The notes below the pieces were generated by a model that was not told where the DNA came from, ran no database searches, and worked only from the letters and a program-made list of their open reading frames with translations. Source: Mariprofundus ferrinatatus (GTDB lineage Bacteria > Pseudomonadota > Zetaproteobacteria > Mariprofundales > Mariprofundaceae). From it: DNA of 64,000 nucleotides. Every line of letters starts with the position of its first letter. The stretch's first letter is position 1. Position numbers and translations under genes: made by a program. This document shows positions 52,194 to 62,504 of the stretch, one piece after another. The stretch lies in NCBI RefSeq assembly GCF_002795825.1, contig NZ_CP018800.1, positions 620,001-684,000 of the forward strand, written 5' to 3'.

Positions 52194-52283
52194 ATGGCAA
52201 AGTGGTTCGAACGTCTGCAGATTCTGGTCGGATTACTGATAATCGTTGCCCTGATGGTTGTCATGGAGCTTGTCAGCGCTTAA
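52194..52283 (+). CDS. 29-residue single-span membrane peptide
   Basis: A short gene with a strong Shine-Dalgarno (AAGGAGG, about 8 bp before the ATG). The product opens with MAKWFERLQ and continues as one hydrophobic helix to the C-terminus (ILVGLLIIVALMVVMELVSA). Its last 4 bp overlap the end of the convergent secreted-protein gene. No family is recognised. It is the second small membrane peptide in the window that lacks annotation by length. Confidence 0.6.
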   Translation: MAKWFERLQILVGLLIIVALMVVMELVSA

Positions 52284-52606
52284 AACAGGCCTTCGCCCTT
52301 GCGGTTAATCTTGGCGGTAACCCCTTCGCTGTTGCAGGAGAGATTGACCGTGGTCAGATCAAGCGGCAGAGATAGCGGCTTGCTGAGGTTCATGGTGCCG
52401 GAGAGTGATTTCACGCCGTCGGTTATGATTTCGTAGGGAATATTCGAGCAATCCCCCGATCCCTGGATGACGATACGCGCCATTTTACTTTCGCTGGAGA
52501 TTACCCCGGGTGTGCCGTGGTCGATCAGGTAGGCGTATTCGGTGGCGGAGGCTGTGCCAGAAGTCATAAACAGCGCTATTGCAGCGATAATGGATTTTTT
52601 CAGCAT
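52280..52606 (-). CDS. Secreted protein of unknown function, 108 aa
   Basis: A small exported protein: signal peptide about 1-21 (ending in TASA), then 87 residues with two cysteines (GDCSNIPYEI and NLSCNSEG) that could form one disulfide. No known domain is recognised. The start ATG follows an AAGGAGAATTCCC ribosome site. It may be periplasmic; the close DsbC gene could be relevant, though that is an inference. Confidence 0.75.
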   Translation of the reverse strand: MLKKSIIAAIALFMTSGTASATEYAYLIDHGTPGVISSESKMARIVIQGSGDCSNIPYEIITDGVKSLSGTMNLSKPLSLPLDLTTVNLSCNSEGVTAKINRKGEGLF

Positions 52607-52698
52607 GGGAATTCTCCTTGATGTTTTTTCGCATGCTACACAGAGAGGCGCTCATACCAAGTCAGTTTTATGTTGGCTAATCGTATTTGGGCCGTACC

Positions 52699-53409
52699 AT
52701 GCGCCGCATGCGATTGACACGTGAATTCAGGGATCAGTATATCCAGCACGAGATGCGTACTCATGGACGCAAAAACGGCTTTGTAACGGTTGGGCAGGAG
52801 GCGCGCCTGAGCAAATGGCTGCCGAGAATCGGTCTGCCGAAGGATAAACGGCTTGCTGATGCTGATCTTCCAGCTGCTGCACCGCTGGTGATGGAGATCG
52901 GTTTCGGCAATGGCGATTTTTTAGTGCACCTTGCCGCAACACATCCTGACTGGCTGCTGGTCGGTGTTGAAATCTACCTTCCCGGTGTCGCCAAGGCGGT
53001 ATGTCGCATGGATGATGCCGGATTTATTGAGCGTTGCCGGATCACCCAGCTGCCGGCGCAGTTTGTGCTGGAGCATCAGGTGGATGAGGCGCAGCTTGAT
53101 GGTATCTTTATCAATCATCCCGACCCATGGCCGAAAGTGCGCCACCATAAGCGGCGTATTATCCAGAAGGCGTTTGCCAAACTGATGGTGACCAGGCTGA
53201 AACCGGGAGGTTTTATCAAGCTGGCCACCGACAAGCCGGACCTCGCCGAGTGGATGCGCGACATTCTCGATGCCACGCCGGGGCTAACCAACGTGGCCGG
53301 TGTCGGTGGTTTTATCGAACGTGATGAGGATCGTCCGCATACCAAGTTCGAAGAGCGAGGTATTAAAGAGGGGCGTATCAGTCAGTTCCTGCACTACGTC
53401 AAGGCATAG
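52699..53409 (+). CDS. trmB: tRNA (guanine-46-N7)-methyltransferase
   Basis: A 236-residue SAM-dependent methyltransferase modifying G46 in the tRNA variable loop. Motif I is VMEIGFGNGDFLVHLA, followed by LLVGVEIYLPGVAKAV, and the family signature INHPDPWPKVRHHKRR. The C-terminal FEERGIKEGR is typical. The start is uncertain: TTG 52687, ATG 52699 and ATG 52708 are in frame and none has a strong ribosome site. Confidence 0.93.
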   Translation: MRRMRLTREFRDQYIQHEMRTHGRKNGFVTVGQEARLSKWLPRIGLPKDKRLADADLPAAAPLVMEIGFGNGDFLVHLAATHPDWLLVGVEIYLPGVAKAVCRMDDAGFIERCRITQLPAQFVLEHQVDEAQLDGIFINHPDPWPKVRHHKRRIIQKAFAKLMVTRLKPGGFIKLATDKPDLAEWMRDILDATPGLTNVAGVGGFIERDEDRPHTKFEERGIKEGRISQFLHYVKA

Positions 53410-53537
53410 GCCCTCTGGCCGGGCAGGTTGCGATATTCGCACCCTGTAGCGGAGAAAAAAATTCTTTCCCTCTCTTCTGTGGCGATTAACCTCGGCCTTA
53501 CCTGAGTGGTACTATTGAACCAGCAAGGAGTAAATCG

Positions 53538-53888
53538 ATGAAATATTTAACTGCAATTCTAGCAATGTTGTTCGCGCTCTCGGTGAATATCGCACCCGCC
53601 GCCGCCGATCCGGACAAACAGCGCTATGAGAAGAGCGAGAAGTATAAGAACAAGGAAAAACACGAAAGCAAGGACAAGGATAAAGAGCGCCGCAAAGACA
53701 AGGATGGTTACAAGGATCAGGAGCGCGACGATGATAAGGACAAGGATCGTGAGCGCAGCAGAGACAATGAGCGGGATCGTGACCATGTGCAGCAACCGAA
53801 AAAGGTACAGAACCATGTGGATCCAAAGAGCTTGCCAAAAGCGAAGACCCGCACAGATCCGGTCAAACACCCCTTCTTGAACAGATGA
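53538..53888 (+). CDS. Secreted, highly charged low-complexity protein
   Basis: A 116-residue protein: a signal peptide (about 1-23, ending in AAA) and a mature part dominated by Lys, Asp, Glu and Arg (KEKHESKDKDKERR, ERDDDKDKDRERSRDNERDR). It is almost certainly disordered in the periplasm or outside. The ATG follows CAAGGAG, and a strong terminator ends the unit, so it is expressed alone. A role in binding metal, phosphate or a surface is possible; nothing establishes it. Confidence 0.75.
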   Translation: MKYLTAILAMLFALSVNIAPAAADPDKQRYEKSEKYKNKEKHESKDKDKERRKDKDGYKDQERDDDKDKDRERSRDNERDRDHVQQPKKVQNHVDPKSLPKAKTRTDPVKHPFLNR

Positions 53889-53919
53889 TGTAATGTGCCT
53901 GATAAGTGCCATGCAGATT

Positions 53920-53945
53920 GGGCCCTCTTCGGAGGGCCCTTTTTG
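53920..53945 (+). terminator. Terminator with UUCG tetraloop
   Basis: GGGCCCTC (53920-53927), TTCG loop, GAGGGCCC (53932-53939), then TTTTTT. It follows the charged-protein gene. Confidence 0.92.
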
Positions 53946-53990
53946 TTAATACGGGGTGGCGTCCTTTTTCTTCGGGGTTAGACTCGCGCG

Positions 53991-55973
53991 ATGCGTTTTG
54001 AACTTGCCGGAGATTATGAGCCGAGCGGCGACCAGCCGCAGGCGATAGCCGAACTTGTTGCGGGCATTGAGGCCGGTAACAGACATCAGACTTTGCTGGG
54101 CGTCACCGGTTCCGGCAAGACCTACACCATGGCCTGCGTGATCGAGCGTACCCAGAAGCCGACCCTGATCATGGCCCCGAACAAGACGCTGGCCGCCCAG
54201 CTCTACGGCGAGTTCAAGCAGTTCTTTCCGAACAATGCGGTAGAATATTTCGTCTCCTACTACGACTACTACCAGCCTGAAGCCTATGTGCCGCAATCGG
54301 ATACCTACATCGAGAAGGACAGTTCAATCAACGAGCAGATAGACCGCATGCGTCATGCCGCTACGCGTGCACTTCTGGAGCGCGAGGATGTGATTATTGT
54401 CGCCTCCGTTTCCTGTATCTACGGTCTTGGCAGTCCCGAGGCGTATGCGGGTATGTTGCTCTACTTTGAGGTTGGAAGGGAGAGCGACCAGCGCGCAGCG
54501 GTGAATAAGCTCGTTGAGCTACAGTACCAGCGCAACGACACCGATTTTCATCGCGGCACATTTCGTCTGCGCGGGGATGTGCTCGAGGTGTTTCCTGCCC
54601 ATGCCGAGGATTTCGCCATACGCGTCGAGTTTTTTGGCGATGAGGTGGATGCCATATCCAGTTTTGATCCGCTGACAGGTCGTCGCATCGAGAGCCTGCA
54701 CAAGTACACCTTTTTCCCGAAAAGCCACTTTGTGACGCCGCGTGATCAGCTGGTCAGGGCGATGGATGCGATCAGGGATGAGCTGGCCGAGCGGTTGGCC
54801 GAGCTGCATGACAGGAACAAGCTTGTGGAGGCCCAAAGGCTTGAGCAGCGCACCATCTTCGATCTCGAAATGATTCAGGAGGTGGGTTACTGCACCGGAG
54901 TGGAGAACTACTCTCGCCATCTCACAGGACGCGCGCCCGGCGAGGCACCACCGACACTGCTCGACTATCTGCCCAACAATGCACTGGTGATGATTGATGA
55001 ATCACATGTCACGGTGCCGCAGATCGGAGGTATGTTCAAAGGCGACCGCTCGCGCAAGCAGACACTAGTCGATTTCGGGTTCCGACTTCCCTCGGCACTC
55101 GATAACAGGCCGCTGCAGTTCCATGAATTTGAGGCGGTGGTGCCGCAGGCAATTTACGTCTCTGCCACCCCAAGCAACTATGAACTTGAGAAGTGCGAAG
55201 GGGTTGTGGTTGAGCAGATTATCCGCCCTACAGGGCTCGTCGATCCGGAGATTGAAGTGCGTCCGGCCATCTCGCAGGTGGATGATTTCGTCTCTGCTGC
55301 GAACGGCGTTATCGGACGCGGTTTCAGGGTGCTGGCCACTTGCCTGACCAAGCGGATGGCCGAGGATCTTAGCGAGTACCTGAATAATCTCAGTATGAGG
55401 GTGCGCTACCTGCACTCCGACATCGATACAGTAGAGCGTATGGAGATCCTGCGCGACCTCAGGCTCGGTGCCTTTGATGTGCTGATTGGCATCAATCTGC
55501 TAAGGGAGGGGCTTGATCTGCCGGAGGTGGCGCTGGTGGCCGTCTTCGATGCCGACAAGGAGGGGTTCCTTCGCTCCGAACGCTCGCTCACCCAGACGAT
55601 CGGCAGGGCCGCGCGCAACAGTGAGGGTCGCGTCATCCTCTATGCGGATAAGATCACCGACTCGATGCGGCGGGCCATGCATGAAACGATGCGCAGGCGT
55701 GAAAAGCAGCTGGCCTACAACAGCAGGCACGGAATTACGCCGGAAACTGTAAAGTCCGAGATCAAGGATATTCTGGGCTCCGTTTATGAACTGGACTACG
55801 GACATATTCCGGAGGTGGCCGAGCCCGCTCCGGCGACTGAAGCCGAGAAACAGCATCGAATCAGTGAGCTTGAGCGGCTGATGACCGAAGCAGCCGCTGA
55901 TCTGCGTTTTGAGGATGCAGTAAAATATCGTGATGAACTGATGAAACTAAAGGAGCAACACAGCTATGGCTGA
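53991..55973 (+). CDS. uvrB: Excinuclease ABC subunit B
   Basis: A 660-residue nucleotide-excision repair helicase that loads on damaged DNA with UvrA and calls UvrC. Features are Walker A ([14 protein letters not shown]), the damage-verifying beta-hairpin ([21 protein letters not shown] region), the DEAD-type box MIDESH, motif [11 protein letters not shown], and a C-terminal UVR motif ([21 protein letters not shown]) for UvrC. The C-terminus overlaps the SNF2 gene by 8 bp. Confidence 0.98.
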   Translation: MRFELAGDYEPSGDQPQAIAELVAGIEAGNRHQTLLGVTGSGKTYTMACVIERTQKPTLIMAPNKTLAAQLYGEFKQFFPNNAVEYFVSYYDYYQPEAYVPQSDTYIEKDSSINEQIDRMRHAATRALLEREDVIIVASVSCIYGLGSPEAYAGMLLYFEVGRESDQRAAVNKLVELQYQRNDTDFHRGTFRLRGDVLEVFPAHAEDFAIRVEFFGDEVDAISSFDPLTGRRIESLHKYTFFPKSHFVTPRDQLVRAMDAIRDELAERLAELHDRNKLVEAQRLEQRTIFDLEMIQEVGYCTGVENYSRHLTGRAPGEAPPTLLDYLPNNALVMIDESHVTVPQIGGMFKGDRSRKQTLVDFGFRLPSALDNRPLQFHEFEAVVPQAIYVSATPSNYELEKCEGVVVEQIIRPTGLVDPEIEVRPAISQVDDFVSAANGVIGRGFRVLATCLTKRMAEDLSEYLNNLSMRVRYLHSDIDTVERMEILRDLRLGAFDVLIGINLLREGLDLPEVALVAVFDADKEGFLRSERSLTQTIGRAARNSEGRVILYADKITDSMRRAMHETMRRREKQLAYNSRHGITPETVKSEIKDILGSVYELDYGHIPEVAEPAPATEAEKQHRISELERLMTEAAADLRFEDAVKYRDELMKLKEQHSYG

Positions 55974-58900
55974 GATGCCTGAGATTACAGAAGAGAAGAT
56001 CCGATGTTGGGTCGGTGAGGCGGCCGCCGAGAAGGGCGAAGAGCTCTTCGAGCAGGGCCGTATCAACGACTTCGACCTGAGTGAAGATGAATTGCATGTG
56101 GAAGCGAGTGTGCGCGGCGAAGATATTGCGCCATTTCAGGTGTGTGTCGACCTCTCAGCTGAGGATGGGATAACGAGCCGCTGCAACTGTCCAATGGGCG
56201 AGAGTTGCAGGCATGTGGCGGCAGTGCTGTTTGCCTGGATGGAGGAACTGGATGGTTTGACAGAAGAGGCTTCAATCCCTCCGGCTGTTCCATTTGCCTT
56301 CGGGCAGTGGCTGGGGGCACTTGAGAGTGTGAAGGAGGAGGGTTCACCCAGCAGCGAATATCAGGAGAGCATCAAACAGCGCCTGCTCTATATTCTTGAA
56401 CCGGATGGCGATCAGGATGTGCGCCTGCACTTTGTTACTGCAAGGCTTTTGAAATCAGGCGGTTATGGTAAGGCGGTAGCATATGAGGCTGCCAATATTC
56501 TTCAGTACAGCGCGCCGAAATATATTCTATCAATTGATGAAAAAATTCTCAGGGAGGTTGCGACTGATCGTTCACTCGCATCCCTGCGCGGCTACCGTAT
56601 CAAGGGAGAAGAGGGGCTAAGTATTCTCAAGCGCGCACTCTCCACAGGGCGCTGTCACTGGAAGGATAAGGATCAGCCGGCCATGAAACGCGGCGATAAG
56701 CGTGCAGGTGTTTGGCAGTGGAAGCTTAACCGGCGAGGTGACCAGCACCTCTCCCTGCATCTGGAAGATGATGAGGTGATCGTGCCAACCTCACCGCCAT
56801 GGTATATCGACTTCGAGCACCATTATTCAGGGCCGATTGAAACAGGGCAGCCATCAAGTGTGGCTGAGATTCTGCTGAATATGCCTGCCGTGGAGCTGGA
56901 CTGTGATGATGATGTGATGGCCAGGGTATCGGAACAGTTGCCCGCAGATGTGCCTGGACCGGTGCGCCTGATTCATGAGCAGCGGCGGGTGAGGCCGCTT
57001 CCTGTGATCAAGCTCTATACCAGAAAGCTGGCTCAGCGCTGGGGGTACCGTACCCCGGAGGCCTGTCATATTGCCGAACTGTGGTTTGATTACGATGGTA
57101 AAAAAACGCCCTGTCGATTCGATGCCGAAAGCATTCGCACGATTCGCGGAGAGCGCGTGATCGACTATCACCGGGACATGGAGGTTGAACGTCGGGCACG
57201 CGCGGCATTCGATATGGCCGGACTGATGCCGCTGACTGAGAACAGGTTGGCCGAATTGTTCGATTTTGAAGAGCATATGTTTACACTCGATGATGAAAAT
57301 TACTGGCCGGAATGGATGCTCTATGGTGTGCCGGAACTCGAAGCGAAGGGGTTTGTGGTCAATGTTGCCGATAATTTCGCCTTCCAGATAGAACATGCCA
57401 CCGGCTGGCAGCTTGATATCAACCAGAGCAGTTCCGGCAAGGCAGGTGGCCTGATGGGGCAGGCGAGCCTTACCGTCACCCTTGCCGATGGGGAAGAGGT
57501 TGATCTGATCTCTGCCATGGGGCGATGGGTAGGTAAACAGCCTGAACTGTTGAGTAAAGCGTCACTGGGAGAACTGAAGGGTAAAGATCAGGTGCCGCTG
57601 CCTCTGCCTGATGGACGCTTGCTCTCTGCGCCGGGCGAGATGGTGGCGAATATTCTCTGCTTTATGCTCGACGTGTTTGCCGGTGACAAGATCGAAACAG
57701 CGCAGCTCACTGCACCGCAGCTGCTGGCACTGGAAGAGAGTATCAGCAATGCCAGCGTGCCAGTGCAGATCAGCAGTAGTGCATGGCTAAAACATATGAG
57801 TCAGCTGGCGAACATCGAAACGATTCCCGAATGCGGCGTGCCGGATGGATTGAAGGCGGACCTGCGTGACTACCAGTTGGCAGGATTAAACTGGATGCAG
57901 TTTCTGCGTGAGATGCAGTTGGCTGGAATTCTTGCAGACGATATGGGACTCGGAAAAACGGTACAGGCGCTAGCCCATATTCTCAAAGAGAAGGAGGAGG
58001 GGCGGCTTGAGTCACCGGCACTGGTGATTGCGCCGACCAGCCTGATGCACAACTGGCGGCGCGAGGCTGCGAAATTCACCCCCGATCTTTCGGTGCTGGT
58101 GGTGCATGGCCCTACACGAGCCCAACACTTTGAGCAGCTGACCTCATATGACCTGGTTCTCACAACCTATCCGCTGCTGGCCCGCGATTTCGATGTGCTG
58201 GTGGAGCAGCCGTGGCATCTGCTGATTCTCGATGAGGCGCAGAATATCAAGAACCCTCGTGCCAAAGGCTCTCAACTGGTGCGAAAACTAAATGCCCATC
58301 ACAAGCTATGCATGACCGGCACCCCGATGGAAAACCATCTCGGAGAGTTGTGGGCGCAGTTTGATTTCCTCATGCCCGGTTACCTGCATGACCAGCGTGG
58401 CTTTTCGCGACTGTTCAGGAAACCGATAGAAATCCAGGGGGATATGGCAAGGCAGGAGGCGCTCAATGTACGCATTCGCCCCTTTATGCTGCGTCGCACC
58501 AAGGAACAGGTGGCATTGGAGTTGCCACCGAAGACAGAGATGATTCGCAGTATCGAGATCGAGGGTGCTCAGCGCGAACTCTATGAGAGTGTGCGACTGG
58601 CGATGCAGAAACGGGTGCGTGATGCCGTGGCATCGATGGGGCTGGCACAGAGTCAGATTGTTGTGCTCGATGCACTGTTGAAAATGCGGCAGGTCTGCTG
58701 TGATCCCCGTCTTGTGGCGGGTATCGGGCATGATGATGCCCCGCCTTCGGCGAAGCTTGAGATGCTGCTCGATATGTTGCCGGAGATGATCGAAGAGGGG
58801 CGCAAGGTGCTGCTCTTCTCCCAGTTTACCACCATGCTCGAGCTGATCGAGAAGGAGATGAAAAAGCGCAGGATCAAATATGTGAAGCTGACTGGCCAGA

Positions 58901-59262
58901 CGCGTGATCGGGAACAGCCGATCGAGGCATTCCAGAACGGCGAGGTGCCGCTTTTCCTGATCAGCCTGAAGGCTGGCGGCGTGGGTTTGAATCTGACTGC
59001 TGCCGATACCGTTATCCACTACGATCCATGGTGGAATCCCGCTGCCGAGGCGCAGGCGACGGATCGGGCACATCGAATCGGTCAGGATAAGGCGGTGTTT
59101 GTCTATAAGCTGATTACCGAAGGCACGGTAGAGGAGAAGATTCTCGAGCTGCAGGAGCGCAAGCGGCAGTTGGCTGAGGGTACGGTTCAGGCACGCGAAG
59201 GAGAGCAGAGGGCACTCTGGTCACCGCAGGATTTTGACAATCTCTTTTCGCCATTGGCATAA
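55966..59262 (+). CDS. SWIM-zinc-finger SNF2-family ATPase
   Basis: A 1098-residue protein. The N-terminal SWIM finger has C73, C75, C81 and H83 ([15 protein letters not shown]). A long middle region of unknown fold (about 130-630) precedes a SNF2/Swi2 ATPase core: [13 protein letters not shown] (Walker A), [10 protein letters not shown] (DExx), and C-terminal helicase motifs [24 protein letters not shown] and [10 protein letters not shown]. It is predicted to translocate on DNA or remodel protein-DNA complexes; the bacterial function is unsettled. It is coupled to uvrB by overlap, hinting at a repair link. Confidence 0.94.
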   Translation: MAEMPEITEEKIRCWVGEAAAEKGEELFEQGRINDFDLSEDELHVEASVRGEDIAPFQVCVDLSAEDGITSRCNCPMGESCRHVAAVLFAWMEELDGLTEEASIPPAVPFAFGQWLGALESVKEEGSPSSEYQESIKQRLLYILEPDGDQDVRLHFVTARLLKSGGYGKAVAYEAANILQYSAPKYILSIDEKILREVATDRSLASLRGYRIKGEEGLSILKRALSTGRCHWKDKDQPAMKRGDKRAGVWQWKLNRRGDQHLSLHLEDDEVIVPTSPPWYIDFEHHYSGPIETGQPSSVAEILLNMPAVELDCDDDVMARVSEQLPADVPGPVRLIHEQRRVRPLPVIKLYTRKLAQRWGYRTPEACHIAELWFDYDGKKTPCRFDAESIRTIRGERVIDYHRDMEVERRARAAFDMAGLMPLTENRLAELFDFEEHMFTLDDENYWPEWMLYGVPELEAKGFVVNVADNFAFQIEHATGWQLDINQSSSGKAGGLMGQASLTVTLADGEEVDLISAMGRWVGKQPELLSKASLGELKGKDQVPLPLPDGRLLSAPGEMVANILCFMLDVFAGDKIETAQLTAPQLLALEESISNASVPVQISSSAWLKHMSQLANIETIPECGVPDGLKADLRDYQLAGLNWMQFLREMQLAGILADDMGLGKTVQALAHILKEKEEGRLESPALVIAPTSLMHNWRREAAKFTPDLSVLVVHGPTRAQHFEQLTSYDLVLTTYPLLARDFDVLVEQPWHLLILDEAQNIKNPRAKGSQLVRKLNAHHKLCMTGTPMENHLGELWAQFDFLMPGYLHDQRGFSRLFRKPIEIQGDMARQEALNVRIRPFMLRRTKEQVALELPPKTEMIRSIEIEGAQRELYESVRLAMQKRVRDAVASMGLAQSQIVVLDALLKMRQVCCDPRLVAGIGHDDAPPSAKLEMLLDMLPEMIEEGRKVLLFSQFTTMLELIEKEMKKRRIKYVKLTGQTRDREQPIEAFQNGEVPLFLISLKAGGVGLNLTAADTVIHYDPWWNPAAEAQATDRAHRIGQDKAVFVYKLITEGTVEEKILELQERKRQLAEGTVQAREGEQRALWSPQDFDNLFSPLA

Positions 59263-59360
59263 GGTGGGCTCCGGATTCATGCACATGCCGCCTTTCAACT
59301 CGACTTTGGCTCCGAATTTTCGTACCCTGCGCCGGGCTTAACAGTGAGGTGGTTTTAGCG

Positions 59361-60479
59361 ATGGCAAAGGCGATTCTGGCACTGGCGGACGGACGGGTTT
59401 TTCACGGCGAAGCATTCGGTGCGACGGGTAATACAGTCGGAGAAGTATGTTTCAATACGTCCATGACCGGCTATCAGGAAATTCTCACCGATCCATCATA
59501 TACCGATCAGATTATCACATTCACCTACCCTCATATAGGTAATGTTGGTGTTAACGATGCAGACATGGAGTCTGAAAGCATCTCGGTTCGAGGCTGCATC
59601 GTTCGCGCACCTTCCCGTATCACATCCAACTACCGTGCCGAAGGCGACCTCGACAGCTGGTTGCAGAAAAACGGTGTGGTCGGTATCTCCGGCATTGATA
59701 CCCGGTCTCTTGTCCGTCACCTGCGTGATAACGGCGCCCAGAATGGCGTCATTGCATCCGATGGCATGAGCGAGTCTGATGCAGTGGCGATGGCGAAGGC
59801 ATGGGAAGGGCTTGAGGGTCGTGACCTGTGCGGTCAGGTAAGTTGTGATGCGGCCAGTCAGTGGCAGCAGGGTGGCACCTATGATCTGGATGCGGCTGAG
59901 TTTACCTCTCCCGGTGCAGACAAGCATGTCGTTGCTTTCGATTTCGGCTGCAAACGCAATATTTTCCGCAAGCTGGCCGATCGGGGCCTTAATGTGACAA
60001 TTGTGCCGGCCCAGACATCTGCCTCTGAAATTCTTGCCATGAATCCTGACGGAATCTTCCTCTCCAACGGCCCGGGAGACCCTGCAGCGGTTGGCTATGC
60101 GGTTGAAGAGATCCGCAAGCTTTTGGACTCGGATGTGCCGATCTTCGGCATCTGCATGGGGCATCAGCTGTTAAGCCAGGCACTTGGCCTCTCCACCTTC
60201 AAACTGAAATTCGGCCACCGCGGTGGTAATCATCCGGTCAAGGATGAGACAACCGGTAAGATCGAGATAACCAGTCAGAACCACGGTTTTGCTGTGCGCG
60301 ACGATAATGTTCCGGCGAATGTCGAAATTACCCACCGCTCGCTCTTCGATGGCACGGTTGAGGGGTTGCGAGTGAAGGGCAAGCCGGTCTTTTCGGTGCA
60401 GTATCATCCGGAAGCGAGCCCCGGGCCACAGGATGCCGACTACCTGTTTGATCGTTTTGCTGAGGTTATTCGGGGCTGA
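59361..60479 (+). CDS. carA: Carbamoyl-phosphate synthase small subunit
   Basis: A 372-residue glutamine-hydrolysing subunit for carbamoyl phosphate (arginine and pyrimidines). An N-terminal CPSase small-chain domain ([31 protein letters not shown]) precedes a class I amidotransferase with the catalytic Cys in [15 protein letters not shown] and [11 protein letters not shown]. The ATG at 59361 is preferred to a GTG four codons earlier. carB does not follow; the next gene is convergent with a 14-bp overlap. Confidence 0.97.
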   Translation: MAKAILALADGRVFHGEAFGATGNTVGEVCFNTSMTGYQEILTDPSYTDQIITFTYPHIGNVGVNDADMESESISVRGCIVRAPSRITSNYRAEGDLDSWLQKNGVVGISGIDTRSLVRHLRDNGAQNGVIASDGMSESDAVAMAKAWEGLEGRDLCGQVSCDAASQWQQGGTYDLDAAEFTSPGADKHVVAFDFGCKRNIFRKLADRGLNVTIVPAQTSASEILAMNPDGIFLSNGPGDPAAVGYAVEEIRKLLDSDVPIFGICMGHQLLSQALGLSTFKLKFGHRGGNHPVKDETTGKIEITSQNHGFAVRDDNVPANVEITHRSLFDGTVEGLRVKGKPVFSVQYHPEASPGPQDADYLFDRFAEVIRG

Positions 60480-61116
60480 TATCGCCGTATAGTTCCCGGT
60501 AACGGATTTCGGGAATCAGCACAGGCATGATCACGCCACTCTCGCTGAGTTGCTTCCAGAGTTTTTCAGCAGCTGTTTTTTCTGCTGCCGGAAAGGTAAA
60601 TCGCCAGACCGGGATCGGAATGGTGCGCTGTTCGTAGCGAAATGGTTTTCCTGTTTCCTTGAGGCGGATCAGAAGCCCTTCGGCATAATGGCTCTGATAG
60701 AAGCGACCAAGTCCGGCAACGTAGATGCCCTCCTGCGATTTGATGACATCTGCCTGGATGCCGAGCCCCTTCCATATATTTCCGGCCTTCTCCGCCTCCT
60801 CATAGGTTGTGTAATGTCCCGGGTCATCGAATGCGTGCAGGGTAACATCCTCTTTTGTACGAAGTGTGAGCGGAGTCAGTCCCATTGCTTTTAGCTGGTT
60901 TTGCAGTGACCTTATGGCATCTTGCGTGAGCACACGCTGTGTGACGACCCGCCAGAGCCCGTCGGCATTATCCCTCTGAGCGCTGTTATCAGACAATGAC
61001 ACCGGTATGGTGATACGTACCGTGGGAGGCACAGGCGCTGGTGCAGGCCTCAGCCAGATCAGGGAAGCGGTGGCTGAAAGCAGAAGCAGGAGCGAGATCC
61101 GGACGGTTCTGTTCAT
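60466..61116 (-). CDS. SPOR-like membrane-anchored or exported protein
   Basis: A 216-residue protein with one N-terminal membrane or signal segment (about 6-22) and a Pro-rich linker. The rest looks like two SPOR-type repeats (around [19 protein letters not shown] to [12 protein letters not shown], and [21 protein letters not shown]). I assign SPOR only tentatively. The longer open frame (to 61770) is shadow of the protease gene. It overlaps the carA stop by 14 bp. Confidence 0.7.
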   Translation of the reverse strand: MNRTVRISLLLLLSATASLIWLRPAPAPVPPTVRITIPVSLSDNSAQRDNADGLWRVVTQRVLTQDAIRSLQNQLKAMGLTPLTLRTKEDVTLHAFDDPGHYTTYEEAEKAGNIWKGLGIQADVIKSQEGIYVAGLGRFYQSHYAEGLLIRLKETGKPFRYEQRTIPIPVWRFTFPAAEKTAAEKLWKQLSESGVIMPVLIPEIRYRELYGDISPE

Positions 61117-61242
61117 GGCATGGATACTACAGGCAATATAGAAAATTTCCCGATTGATCTGTGCGGGTGAATCGGGAGGTGAATTTCCCGGACATTTCTG
61201 GTCTACTGCCTGCTGCAAAGATGAGGGGGAAGCGGTAACAGT

Positions 61243-61896
61243 ATGGATATCGACGGGATTATTCAGAAAATCAGCATCTGGGCGTTGCCGGTGCTTCTTG
61301 CCATTATCCTGCATGAGGTGGCCCACGGCTGGGTAGCGGAGAAGCTTGGCGATAATACCGCCCGCTGGATGGGTCGCATTACGCTCAATCCGCTCAAACA
61401 TATTGATCCTGTCGGCACCGTGCTGATCCCGCTTGGACTCGTGATCATGGGCTCGCCATTTCTTTTCGGTTACGCCAAACCGGTGCCGATCGATTTCCGC
61501 AAGCTTAATAACCCCAAGCGGGACATGGTCTGGGTTGCACTGGCGGGTCCTGCCACCAACCTGATTCTGGCTCTTCTCTCTACCCTGATTCTGGCTCTTG
61601 TAGTGCAGCTGCCACATTCTCTGTTCTGGGTGATTGAGCCGCTGGCGCTGATGTGTCAGGCCTCGATAATCATCAACATGGTGCTCTGTATCTTCAACCT
61701 GCTGCCTCTGCCTCCACTCGATGGCGGTCGCATAGCGGTTGGACTTCTGCCTGGCCCGATGGCCTGGCAACTCTCTCGCATCGAGCCTTACGGTTTCCTG
61801 ATTGTGATCGTATTGTTGGTTTTAGGTGTACTGCAGAGCGTTATCGGCCCACTGATAATGGGCAGCTCCTTCTGGCTGATCAATCTGGTTTTATAA
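61243..61896 (+). CDS. Site-2 protease family membrane metallopeptidase (M50)
   Basis: A 217-residue polytopic protease. The zinc motif HEVAHG (H24, E25, H28) lies in the first membrane segment, and the third ligand is in LPPLDGGRIAVGL. LAGPATNLILAL and YAKPVPI loops are typical. It lacks the PDZ domain of RseP, so it belongs to the short M50 group. Substrate is unknown; the first TM helix would be cleaved in a regulated-proteolysis scheme. Confidence 0.93.
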   Translation: MDIDGIIQKISIWALPVLLAIILHEVAHGWVAEKLGDNTARWMGRITLNPLKHIDPVGTVLIPLGLVIMGSPFLFGYAKPVPIDFRKLNNPKRDMVWVALAGPATNLILALLSTLILALVVQLPHSLFWVIEPLALMCQASIIINMVLCIFNLLPLPPLDGGRIAVGLLPGPMAWQLSRIEPYGFLIVIVLLVLGVLQSVIGPLIMGSSFWLINLVL

Positions 61897-61960
61897 GTGT
61901 GAATTGAAAGTGCACTATCGATCAGGAACCATCTGTCCGATGGTGCTTCGGTTTGAATTA

Positions 61961-62299
61961 TTACCAGCCCTGAATTGAGCGAATACTATAAACCCTGATG
62001 GGTTTGGCGTTGGGGGTGCCGCCGCCTGCTGCTGCTTCATCAGCAGATTCAGAATGTTCGGTTTCTTCATCTACATGTGCACATGAACCAAGCGTATCAC
62101 CATGTGCCAGATGCGCTTGCACAGCTGATTCACCAACCTCAATGCTTTGCACGTTGTCAGGATTCCCTGGAGGCAGGTGGCACACTTTTACTTTTTCTGA
62201 ATGCCCTGCATAGGCACTACTGGATGCAAGCAGGATAATCGCTGCGGCAGAAAAGATGGCCGACATGAACCTGATGCTCTTTCTATTGGAGTTTGTCAT
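61961..62299 (-). CDS. Small secreted protein with a VCHLPPGNP-type motif
   Basis: A 112-residue protein with a signal peptide (about 1-31, ending in AYA). The mature core KVKVCHLPPGNPDNVQSIEV and ESAVQAHLAHGDTLGSC is a recurring extracellular module (CHxPPGN...HLAHGD..G.C) that I have seen in many secreted bacterial proteins, often repeated; here it appears once. The acidic C-terminus (HVDEETEHSESADE) is low complexity. It might bind metal through His and Cys. Function is unknown. Confidence 0.8.
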   Translation of the reverse strand: MTNSNRKSIRFMSAIFSAAAIILLASSSAYAGHSEKVKVCHLPPGNPDNVQSIEVGESAVQAHLAHGDTLGSCAHVDEETEHSESADEAAAGGGTPNAKPIRVYSIRSIQGW

Positions 62300-62504
62300 T
62301 TACGTTCTCCTTGGTAGGGAAGTCACTTCCAGTAACGGCAGGACAGTCGCTCATGATGGCGGCTGTTCAGGTCTCCAGATGTGTTCCAAGTCACTGTTTA
62401 TATGATCGTTTTTAAAGAGGAGTTGGTCAGGGGCTTACTTGCGGATCAACACCATGTAAGCTACACATAGGGTATAGCTTTTCCCGAGCGGCGAAGGAGT
62501 TCGT

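Noticed and set aside
58306-59073. 255-residue minus frame in the SNF2 gene
   Set aside because: Shadow of helicase core motifs read on the other strand.
61117-61770. Upstream half of the long minus frame ending at 60466
   Set aside because: It lies antisense to the M50 protease gene and lacks a ribosome site; the real start is the ATG that opens the membrane segment (61116).
62300-62504. tRNA or structured RNA before the thiolase gene
   Set aside because: No cloverleaf or known RNA pattern could be assembled; only short inverted repeats.
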